64,000 bases of DNA from Cycas panzhihuaensis (taxonomy: Eukaryota > Cycadophyta): NCBI GenBank assembly GCA_023213395.1, contig CM041465.1, positions 234,987,741 to 235,051,740 of the forward strand, written 5' to 3'. Positions 54,601 through 64,000 of this stretch are shown piece by piece. Position 1 is the first letter of the stretch. Every line of letters starts with the position of its first letter. Made by a program: the position numbers and the translations under genes. Below the pieces are notes generated by a model, which was not told where the DNA came from, searched no databases, and saw only the letters and a list, made by a program, of their open reading frames with translations.

Positions 54601-57228
54601 TCCCGCTTGCTGGGAGATGGGAGATCTCTAGGATCAAATGAGATGACAGGTGGTCCATGGGAAGTAGCACCTATCGCATGGATGGAAGCGTCTTGTTGGC
54701 CAAGAGCTTCAAGAAGAAGAGCACGTTGCTCAGGGCAGCTTCTCAAGGCGTCCATCAAGGACATTCCCGCAGCGACGGTATAGAGCTCGTCAACAATAGA
54801 AAAGGGTTTACCCTTCCCTGTGGGTTGGGTAAGCGCCCTTCTAAAGTCGAATCGACCGGGGCGGACGGGAATAGTCTTGGGAAGCGCAGGAATCTCCGGA
54901 GGAACGGCTTCCGGAGGAGGATCAAGGTGAGATGTGGATGAAGAGGCACCAGCTGCCTCTTTAGCAGCTTGGGACCCAAGTTAAGGCATATAACAGAGTG
55001 GTCTCAAGCAATTGGACAACCTTCTTTCCCTTGTAGCGGGACTGCGAAGGTGATGGAGCACGGCGGTCAGGGGAGCGCGAAGGTGAAGGTGACCTTCGCG
55101 CACCCTTCCCTCTACCATGCGAAGGGCGAGGATCGGGAGATCTATCCCGATTCTGACTGTATCTTTGTTGAACATCACGACCACATTCCCCATGTTTGGG
55201 GAATGGGTCTCTATGAATGGGCTGATCGAGATTAGGCCTCGATGCTCGCCTGGGGGACGAGTCGGCGTGGTATTTGTGCCCAACGCGCATTGTCATGGAA
55301 ACACTCCCCGTGGATGGAACACCAACTCTTCTCAAGGGGAGGATCGGTCCTCCTTGCTTGAGAAGACTGGGTGTTGCCCCCTTTGGGGGGTGCCGCACGG
55401 GAAGTCTGCTGGACGGGTCTGTGAGGGGTAGGTGATGAAGGAGGTTGGAGTTTTAACTCCTTCATCGTGCGCTCAAACGAGCGGATGGCTAAGCATGCGG
55501 AGCTAGGGTCCTCTCACGGATGAGAGGTGGTCCTAGTAGGTCGAAGGTTTAGCCTCCTTCGCTGGAGGAGGCGCCTCGCGACGCTGCGAGGGCCTAGGAG
55601 GTTTCTTGAGTCCTGCCTGGATCTCAATAGCCTCCAAAGCTAAACACCTCGTGATGGCGGAGTCGCATGTGGTTGCCCCCATCTTGAGGACTTCCACATG
55701 CACCTCGGGCGGCGCGTTGACAAAGAGATCCTCTTCAACTCCTCGTGCAATGTGGCCTTGGTGGAGTGAAGGAGGTCGTGGCGTCGCACAAAGTCACGGT
55801 TCATCTCATCGTGACCTTGTTTGAGCGACAAAGCGCCTTCATTCCGCTCTCGAATGGGCGCTACGTCAAAATAGTTGACGAACTCGCCCACTAGCCGGAA
55901 TGAGGAGATCGAATGGGTGAAGGCGGTAGAACCACTTGAGGGCGTCGCCTGCAAGGATCGCGGAAGAGCTTCATCAAGATGTGGTCGTGGGCCCAATAGT
56001 CAATGCATGCCATGGAAAAGCTGCACATGCTCGGTTGGGTCTGCGACGAAGTCCCATCAAATTTGGGGACTTCGTGGAGGGTGAGGCGAAGTTAGTCCTC
56101 AACGCCTCAGCGGACAGAGGCGTTGACCTATAGTCCACGAAAGGGCGTGTCCTTGCACAGGCTAAGGGATCGACGACCCAAGAAGGAACGGATGGGGGTG
56201 TCGGTCCCATCCTCCTTGAGGAAACACCCCTTGTGGGAAGGGGTGCGGGTAGATGTTGGAAAGGAGGCGCTCCCTTGTCTTGCCGCGCAGCAGCAGGAGT
56301 CGCTACCGGACGCCGGAACAGGGGTGAGGGACCGGGTTTTGCCCATATGGGCCACCCGTAGGTGGCGCGACCCCATATGGGTGCAACGGGTCCACTCCAT
56401 AGATAGGGAGGTGGTTTCCCTTGCCCTGCCCCCAAGGTTGTGACGTGTAGCCTGGGGGCACGTAAAGAGAAGGACCACCAACCGGGTTCTGGGCATACGT
56501 AGGAGTGGGTCCTACATGGCTGGCGGCGGCGCTAGCAGGGCCTCGAGGCCTACTAGGGAACGCGTGCGCCACGTTCGGCGGTGGCACGCGTTTGGTTTGA
56601 GCAAGGCATACTAACCCCGAGTTGAGGGAAAGATGCCGCGCGGTCCCGAGGAAGTGGGACCACGACTAGAAGCGCAAACGCAACACTCGCCTTTAGAGCC
56701 GGGTAGACACGGCATGGGACGTGTGTGCGCCATGACGTAACAACCGTCGTAGATGACGTGGGCATGGATGAGGAAGTCGCCACGTTGCGTAGCATCTCCG
56801 TTAACCATCTAGGAGGCGGTTGGCGAATCGCCGAAAGTATTCGCCAAGCGCCGACCGCGGCCGGAGGGGTATCCTCATAGCCATACGAGGTCGAAGGGAC
56901 TTGAAGTAGGGGACCTCAGGCGCCCTCGTAAGGCTCGCGGTGGGGTGGCGGGTCTCACGAGTAGCCGGATCTTCCACGCATGAGTGGAAGGCTCAAAATC
57001 TTCGGGGTGGAAATGGTCATCAGGGTAATAGATGGAATCCTCGCCCTCACGGGTGGATTCCGGAACGGACGAAGGGAACTCATGAGTTCCTGAAGTCATG
57101 GCATGGTAGGCCCAATCGGACGGGTAACCTTCCATTGCCGAAACGGGGCTCGACGATGGAATGAAACGCGACGATTGGTCTTCTAACAACAGCGGCAAAC
57201 CCCGCAAGCGGCGCGAGAAACGTCGCAT
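54601..57228 (-). pseudogene. gag: gag polyprotein, element H (frameshifted)
   Basis: Reverse strand from MRRFSRRLRGLPLLLEDQSS at 57228, the start shared with B and G. Pro/Ser-rich N-terminus (to about 56300), then the capsid: EFVNYFDVAPIRERNEGALS, LKQGHDEMNRDFVRRHDLLH and HSTKATLHEELKRIS (55930-55760), typical of the retrotransposon gag family. Next a zinc knuckle KSWCSIHGECFHDNARW (near 55300; last Cys is Trp) and Arg/Ser-rich nucleocapsid with repeated SPSPSRSPDRRAPSPSQSR. It ends with SLMDALRSCPEQRALLLEAL.. to PVISFDPRDLP before protease. At least six frame changes. Confidence 0.78.
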
Positions 57229-57388
57229 GCAACGCCTCCGCGAGCGTTGTTAGAAAAAGCGAAAAGGAAAAGGAAGGAAAGCACTGCAAACCCGTTGGGG
57301 GTTGCCTAACTCAAAACACAGAATGCGAGCCTACCTAAAGGCAAGAGCACCAACACGAAGGGGAAGCGGATCTAGCTCCCTTCTCGGG

Positions 57389-57406
57389 CCCCCAAGATGG
57401 TCGCCA
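57389..57406 (-). other. Primer-binding site, element H
   Basis: Reverse strand TGGCGACCATCTTGGGGG, two bases from the LTR edge. Same start as in B, E and G. Confidence 0.77.
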
Positions 57407-57408
57407 AA

Positions 57409-59924
57409 GGAAACGCTCTCCACGGGCAATGATCCAACGCCTAGCGGAAGGACACAAAACCACAGGGGCTAATAGGCTAAAGAACGAGGATCATACCTCG
57501 CGGACGTCCGTGCGCGCCGAGCGGCACGGATCGCAAGGTGCTGGTTGCTTCAGTGTAGCCGTAAGGCGAGACCTCCTACCTTCGGATGGCCGGAAGGGAA
57601 AAGGACTTCATGCCGCTACTTCTCAAGGCAATGAGAAAGCGAAGGGGGGCAACCAACCGAACGTGTCACGGTAAAATATATGCAAGAGCGGCTAAGGAGG
57701 GATCGGTCACGGGATCTCAAATACCATAATACGCGGTATAGCAAAGAAATGTACAAGTAAAGTAAATGCGAGTAAAAAGCAAGTACAAACTAAATAGTTA
57801 TTTCTTCCCTTTTTCTTATGTTCTTTAACTACTAAAGCAAGGGTAAAGGAACGTAAGAGCACGAAAAAGAGTATGGAAGGTGAGCGGAGAATACCGATCC
57901 GGCGGGGGCCGAGACGCAGTGTTCGTCTGATGCGCTTCCTCCCGTCGTCCTTCTCAGATGCGACGGTTGCAAGCGGTGATGGGGGGTCACTTACCTCCCC
58001 CGAAACAAATAAACACCAACTAAACCGAAACGAGAAAGAAAGCTCAAGCGACATAAACAAAAGGGAGAACGTACCAAACAAGCGTCGACCCAAGAATGGG
58101 TCGACCCTATGCGCCTTTGTTCAACGCCTCGCAAGCAAATAAGGTAATACCTTCCTCTCGAGAGAGAGGCTACGAGATACAAAAAGGTATGTATATATGT
58201 GCCGCAAGTAAAATAAACTAAGCTAGGAAGATACGGTTAGGCACTAACATGCAATGAAAGGAAACGAAGTCACACGACACATATGCAATCGACATACACC
58301 ACCAACGCACCAACGGGATCGAGTGTAGCCTCGGGATGGCTAACTCACCCACGAGAGGTCTCCACAGGATATAAGGGAAGCGATGCTAGCATGTAACAGA
58401 TCGGTCGTGTAGCAGCGGATAGCCTATACCAAGGCGGGTATTCAAACCGACTCTCCAAAGCTTCTCTAGCCCGTTTCCTAAGCAAAAGGGAGATAAAGGG
58501 GAGAGGATAAGGGACTAATCCTTGGGGAGTAGGGCGGATCGGGGACTAACCCCGCCTATCTCCCTCTAACCCTCGTGTAACCCTTTATGCCTATTGCCCA
58601 AGAAATGGCGAAAGAGAAGGGTTGGAGGAAAAGGATGGGTTTAGGGGGCAAGTGAGAAACTAGGCCTAGCCTAGGGCAACACTCAATGGGCCACAACCGC
58701 TACGGTTATTTGCATCAAATGATCAAGGGAAACTCAAGGAAATACATGCACAAAGAGAGGAAAAGATTTGCAAGTAAGCAATGAAGAAATAAGCAAAAAG
58801 CACTTAACAAGGGACACCAAATACCTCCAATGATGAGAAATGAGAGCATGTGGGTCCTTGGAAGCTTGGTGCAATGTCCAACCAATGCCTATGAGGTGTT
58901 GTTGCATGTCCCTTGCAAGAGAATAAGGTAGTGGAACCTCATGCAAGTCAAAAGCTTGGAAATGGCTCCTTGCGATGGTCTTTCTTGGTGAAAAATCCTC
59001 TTGAAAGCCTTGAGGATGTATGAAGAGGAAGAGTGCTTAGACCGGAGTCTGTGAGGGGCGTGATAGCCTGCAACTCCAAAGAATAGCAGCCCTTTGTACC
59101 TCGATCCACGGTGTGGGAGGATGTCTCTTATCACTGTTTTTGTTCTTTGTCTCTTTGTGAAGAAAAATGCTCTAGGAAAGTTCAAAAGTGAGGTGAATAA
59201 TGAAGCCAATGACATAAAAAATGGTTTTTATGTCTTGAGTGAAGCGAGTGAACGTTGGGGCCCTCGCGCCCAACTGTTAGAGCCACTTGGCCAGGTCATG
59301 AAAAATCGCGCCACCGTCGCGTGGTTTCTCTTTTAAATTTTAACACAGTCTGCGATAAACTTAGCAGTCTAGCTAAGTTTATCATGATGCACCGGTACCG
59401 CCGGAACTCCGTGATGCAGCTTAATTTATCATGCAGACGAACCGAAACCCAAAAAAGAAAATTAAAGTAAGAAATCAGGTTTTTAAGGTAAAATCATAAG
59501 ATAAACTCAAAATACATTAAACAAGAGCAACTTTAGGACATGGACATGTACTCAAGCGGTGCAAAAGACCTAACCAAGGGTTAAACCAAGCTTAGAAAGG
59601 GTTTGCAACATAAGCGGCACGCGGTAACACGCATAAACAGGCTGGCAAAGAATCCCGAAAGACCATGGAGACGTGGTGGGTGGTTGTCGCCATACGGTGT
59701 CGCATCCGCTTATGGATGCCCCCGCTGTGAGTCGTCATAGGCTAAAAGGTGCCGTTAGGCACATGCATAATGAACAAGCAATCAAACAGGTGCATATGGA
59801 CAGGCACATGTCAATCAAACCATTCCCAATTACTGCAACGATCATAAGTAAGCAAAGTAAAGGCATATACCTGCACAAACCTGTGTCGATGTGTCGCAAG
59901 TCCATTCCCGATAGCCGGGAAACA
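57409..59924 (-). repeat. 5' LTR of element H
   Basis: Reverse strand; starts TGTTTCCCGGCTATCGGGAA and ends ..GGAGAGCGTTTCC (the final base has C for A). Partner of 49922-52440. At many CpG-rich places one LTR lacks one to three bases that the other has, in both directions. Confidence 0.93.
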
Positions 59925-62026
59925 ACACCGTAAATCATCATGGAAGCACTCCCCATGGATGGAGTACTACTTCTTCTCAAGGGAGGAATCAGGTTTCCTT
60001 ACTTGAGAGGACTGGGTGTTGCCACCCTTAGAAGAAGCAGCTTAGGAAGCCTCGTGGATTGGCTTGTTAGATGTGGGGGATGAAGGAGCTTAAAGCTTGA
60101 GCTCCATCATAGTACGTTCGAATGAACATATAGCTGAACTGAGAGGATCTAGAGTCTTCTTGGTAGAATAGGAACAAGACCTAGTGGGTTGTTGTGTTTT
60201 GGTTTCTCATAGTGGTGGAGGTACCTCACGTCATTGTGAGGACTTTAGAGGCTTCTTTAGTCCAGCTTAGATCTCAATGGCTTTGAGTACCAAGTACTTC
60301 ACTACGGTGAAGTCGCACATAGTTGCCCCCATCTTGAGGACTTCTACATGGACTTCTAGATGGAGGGCATTGACAAAAGGGTCCCTCTTCAACTGCTTAG
60401 GCAAAGTCACCTTGGTGGAATGAAGAAGATCATGGAAATGCCTCACAAAGTCATGATTCATTTCATCACAACATTATTTAAGTGACAAAAGGGATTTCAT
60501 CCCACTCTCAAATGGATGAGCTACGTCAAAGTAGTTGACAAACTCATCCACGAGCTACTGGAATGAAAAAATATAATGCATGAGTAGACGATGAAACCAT
60601 TTGATGGCATCACCTTGAAGAGATTGCAAAAATAATTTCATGAGAATGTGGTCGTAGGCCTAGTAGTCAATGCATGCCATAGAGAAACTACGGACATGCT
60701 CCGTTGGGTCCTGCAATGAAGTCCCATCGAATTTAGGGACTTTAGGAGGGTGAGGTGGTAAGTTAGTTCTTAATGCCTGAACGGATAAGGGGGTTGATCA
60801 ATAGTCCATAAAGGGATGTGCCCTTAACTGGACCATAGGGTTAACAGAAGCTAGAAATGATGGTAGGTAGGTTTGCCAAAATCCTCCTTAGAGGGTTTGG
60901 TTCGAAAGGGGGTGTTGTCCTCCCACCACTTAGTGAGGAGGAATGAATCCCACATTCAAAGAAACCAACATGGGAGCGAATAGGTGTGATGGACCTATCC
61001 CTCCTAGAGGGAACACTCCTTGTCGAAAAGGAGCTTGAAGGAAAATACCTTGATAAGGAGTTGGCCCTCCTTGCAAAGGTGCAATGTGAGGTGCCATGCA
61101 GGATGGTAGGAAGGAGGGGTGAGGGACTAGATTCTGCCCATATGGGTTGCCCATGGGTGGTGTGACCCCATAAGAATGCAAAGGATTCACCCCATAAATA
61201 GGTAGGGAGTTTCCTTTACCATGCCCGCAGGATTAAGTAGTGTAACTGGGGGGTACATAAAGAGAAGGATCCCTAGGTTAGTATTGGGAGTGTGTGGGGA
61301 TGGACCCCACATGACTAGAAGTAGGAAGATATATAAGTCCCCTAAGTCTAGTAGGTGGCAGGTAAATGATGGTAGGAGGAGGCCTAGTCGTTTGACTATA
61401 TGGGGACATGCTCAACCCGAGTTGAGAAGATGACATGCCTTGAGTGGTTCCCAAGGAGCATATACCATGGGGAGAAGGGGAAGAGGTAAAAGGCAAGCTC
61501 ATCATGGGTAAGGGAGTTGGATGAGATGAGCAAAGTGAAGGAGATATAGAAGAAGGGAGCATAATGCTCTGCAAGACATTCTCAAACCACTTGGGGTGTG
61601 GTTGGAGATGGGCAACTTGTAAACATTAGCTTAAGGCTTCTACTACATCAATGAAAGGGTATCTGCTTGATAGTGAGAGCTAGAAGGAGCCTCGTATGAA
61701 GCAGACCTCATAGGATGATCCTCATGGGAATGACCATGATGGTGGTTAAACTCTAAAGGAGATGAAGGCTCTACTCCGTGAGTAGAGGAATGGTGAGATT
61801 GGGGGCATGGTTGGTCACCTAGATAATAGATAGGATCTTCGCTTCCTTGGGTGGACCCTTGCAAGGAAGTAGGTAGCTCAAGGGAATTAGACACATAAGT
61901 ATGGTATGCCCAATCCAAAAGAGATCCCTCCATGACCAGATTAGGATCCGATGTGGGAAGGGAATGGTATGAGGGTTCTTTTAACAACGGAGGTAGGCCT
62001 CTTAAGTGATGTGAGAATCGTCGCAT
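59925..62026 (-). pseudogene. gag: gag, N-terminal and capsid part, element G (right of H)
   Basis: Reverse strand from MRRFSHHLRGLPPLLKEPSY at 62026. Ser/Pro/His-rich N-terminus (open to 61643), broken frames, then the capsid block MNHDFVRHFHDLLHSTKVTL, PKQLKRDPFVNALHLEVHVE and VLKMGATMCD (60461-60267). The zinc knuckle YSIHGECFHDDLRC (first Cys lost) ends right at the H insertion. The reading resumes at 49921. Confidence 0.76.
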
Positions 62027-62170
62027 GCAAGTCCTACCTATGTGTTAGAAGAAAAGAGAAACACGATAGTGTATACATTGGGGGATACCTAACAAGACCA
62101 AAATGGAAAACTACTAAGAGGTAGTATCACCAACAAGAAAGGTAGAAAGACTAATTCCCTTACTAGTGTG

Positions 62171-62188
62171 TCCCTAGTATGGTCGCCA
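62171..62188 (-). other. Primer-binding site, element G
   Basis: Reverse strand TGGCGACCATACTAGGGA, one base from the LTR edge; differs from B at two positions. Confidence 0.76.
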
Positions 62189-62189
62189 G

Positions 62190-63172
62190 TGGAATCGCAT
62201 CTATAGGACAGTAACTACACCTAGTTAGGATTGGGACTGTCAACGGAAGGATCCAGAGTAAAGGGGTGAATCCAACAAATGAAAGGAAGCACCCACATAG
62301 GGCATCCATGTGTCAGAATGTAAGTTCAGGACCCACGAATGGCACATAACTTCCTCTAGGTAACTTAGCTTTGGTTTTGAGGCAGCACAAGCGAGGAATA
62401 TCATTGATTTCCTAAGTAACCTCAAAATAGAGGTCTTCAAGCCCTTGGATGGCCGAAAGGGGAAGGCAAGACCTAATGAGGAAGCAGAGCCTCATGGAAG
62501 ACGAAGGGATGTAGATAAGATATATATAGGTAAGTGGTAGGAGGTACCCATTCATAAGGATGGTGTTGGGCAACCACCTTACGCATAAAACAAACCCAAA
62601 GGAGGGAGTGACAAGGTTATTAAATTGGTGTAGGTATGATGGGGTTAAAGGAGTAGGTCTTAGGGGCAAGTTCTCCTCGAACTAACCCACCTAAGAGGAG
62701 TGTTAGAGGAACAAAGAATGGTGGCATAAGAAGTTCCTACCACCTTATATACGAGGGAGTATACCTCCTATGTGCAATAGTGAAACGGTGACTAATTATT
62801 TATGTATGCAAATAACAGGTAAATGAAGCATATATGTATAAATAACAATAAATGTGCTTTCTCTTATTTTCTCTCTAATATCAATCCTTGCTCTCTTTTT
62901 CAGTTTAAACAAGGGAAAGGGGAAGAAAAAGAGACAAACCAATCTATCACACAAAATATACAGCAATGATACAAACCCTAGGAGGTTGTATGCAATCAAA
63001 CATAAAGAGGAAAGGGGATATCTCCTACTAATGATCTTTCTCAAAGTGCAAACTAATGTGCAAATGAATGGTACAAGTTGGTTCCCTTTTATCTTTTTCC
63101 TTTATGTTCTTTTCATGCAAAAATGTAAACTTAAGAGTAAAGTAGAGAAAAGGTCTACAAGAGGGAGGTAGC
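62190..63172 (-). repeat. 5' LTR of element G, interrupted by LTR I
   Basis: Aligns with 40151-41215 from its inner end (TGGAATCGCATCTATAGGAC) up to GAGGGAGGTAGC, where LTR I starts. The partner continues GTAGCGTACCTAGAG, so the insertion point is after GTAGC (63168-63172). The rest of this LTR would lie beyond the window. Confidence 0.87.
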
Positions 63173-64000
63173 TGTTTCCCGGCTTCCGGGAATGGATACG
63201 GAATCACCGACTCAGGTAAGTGCAGGTATGTCTCTAGCATTATCATCACTTTTATGTCTTGATTATGCCTTACATATTTGCATGTGTATGACTTTGTAGG
63301 CGGCACAGTGGTCGTCCACACCTATGTTTAGCCTATGACGACTATAGCGAGGCACACTCTTAGCGAGTGTGGCACCTTGGTGACCGTATTACTTCATCCG
63401 CCTCCTCTCTCCTGGATCCACCGGGTTTGCGCCACCTCCACCCGTGTGATGCCTCATCGTCGCTTGGTTAGCTTGCCACCTCATTTGGGGGCCTATTTAC
63501 GCTCCGTGGGCCCGTTTCTTGGCTTGTTTGCTCTGGGTGGGTGTTTTAGTTGTCCTTTAGCCTTTTCTTGGTTTGCCCCTGACTGGACGGTTGGTGGGCC
63601 CCATTTGTCTCCCTGGTGCATCTGGCCGTAATCTTGGCATCTGCTGCGTGATCTTCGCGGATCACGGAATTTTCGCGATCTCATTTGGAATATTCATGAT
63701 CGCTAAAGTTTCCGTGATCTGACGTCTCTGTTTGTTTTAAAATCCGGTGGCAATTTGCATTTATTGCGAAGCGCCACGTGGTTCGCCTTTCTCCTCCCAG
63801 TAGGTGCCTATTCGCGTACTTTAGGGTTTTGCTTTAGTACTTAAACATCTTTTGGCTCGTTTTGGGTCTCCTCTTTGGATCTTTTTTACTCACTTTTGGA
63901 TTTACTCTCAAGAGGAACACTCTCCTGCTTTCTGCTCTCTCTTGGTCTTTGCTGAATCGACTGCACTCTTCATCTGGCCCGACTCTCCTTTGGCTTGGCT
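63173..64000 (+). repeat. LTR I: 5' end of another LTR, running off the window
   Basis: Starts TGTTTCCCGGCTTCCGGGAA and shares the first ~60 bases with LTRs A, C and H. It is CpG-rich. It contains the U3 short repeats (GTGATCTTCGCGGATCACGG, 63649-63668, and CGCGATC, 63675-63681), a G-box CCACGTGG (63774-63781) and a weak TATA-like TACTTAAA (63838). Whether it is a solo LTR or the start of a full element cannot be seen. Confidence 0.85.

Larger units (their letters stand above)
49922..59924 (-). mobile_element. Element H: complete non-autonomous element with both LTRs and ACACC target duplication
   Basis: Both LTRs (2519 and 2516 bases) and an exact 5-bp flank repeat, ACACC at 49917-49921 and 59925-59929, define the element: 10,003 bases. 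Inside, on the reverse strand: primer-binding site, gag, protease, Arg-rich linker, four post-pol hairpin units, a short spacer and 3' end. RT, RNase H, integrase, PMD and second RNase H are all absent. It inserted in the gag of G, at the last codons of the zinc knuckle. CpG is abundant and the LTRs are close, so it is the youngest complete element here. Confidence 0.93.
40151..63172 (-). mobile_element. Element G: non-autonomous element with PMD gene, split by H and I
   Basis: Reverse strand. 5' LTR from 63172 leftwards to 62190 (cut by LTR I), primer-binding site, gag, insertion of H (49922-59924), rest of gag, protease, linker, then directly the post-pol stem-loop, spacer, PMD gene (on the forward strand), second RNase H, 3' motif, polypurine tract and 3' LTR (43328-40151). 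RT, RNase H and integrase are absent. The linker-to-stem-loop join is at the same place as in H. Confidence 0.85.

Overview
This window is plant nuclear DNA, probably from a large, repeat-rich seed-plant genome. I found no host gene, tRNA, rRNA or bacterial-type gene. Nearly all of it is a stack of decayed Ty3/gypsy LTR retrotransposons of one broad family, each inserted into another. The family looks Tat/Ogre-like: very long LTRs (about 2.5-3.2 kb, TG...CA ends), a second RNase H of the cellular/archaeal type, and in several copies an antisense gene 3' of pol. I named the elements A to I. All alignments were done by eye; no identities were computed.

Layout. A (+, about 1-7663) supplies the integrase C-terminus, an antisense plant-mobile-domain (PMD) remnant, RNase H and a 3' LTR. 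It abuts the gag of B (-, 7664-13171), which ends in its 5' LTR. B abuts the interior of C (+, 13172-21553), and the C 3' LTR abuts D (+, 21554-23241, an RNase H remnant). The simplest reading is A in B in C in D, with the left halves outside the window. E (-, 23242 to about 38366) is the fullest copy (gag, protease, RT, RNase H, integrase, second RNase H, both LTRs) but is AT-rich and full of stops. 38367-40150 is unassigned. G (-, 40151-63172) contains the complete element H (-, 49922-59924, 5-bp target duplication ACACC). LTR I (+, 63173 to the end) cuts the 5' LTR of G.

Common plan deduced from the copies: 5' LTR, primer-binding site TGGCGACCAT.., gag, protease, proline/serine-rich linker, RT, RNase H, integrase, a conserved stem-loop, a spacer, an oppositely transcribed PMD gene with its own TATA box (A, C, G only), a separate ORF for a second RNase H, a conserved motif around TAATGAGGTTAAACTATGG, a polypurine tract, 3' LTR. 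E and H lack the PMD gene. C, G and H lack the RT-RNase H-integrase core; G and H share the same breakpoint, so they look like one non-autonomous subfamily that must have moved using enzymes from a relative.

The points most worth following are the antisense PMD gene with its conserved promoter, the detached second RNase H, the post-pol stem-loop whose arms change together between copies (present four times in H), and the conserved 3' motif amplified into a minisatellite in E. CpG is abundant in H and I and scarce in E, which fits H and I being youngest. Nothing here is likely to be expressed as an intact protein; the longest convincing open frame is the 291-codon PMD frame of C.
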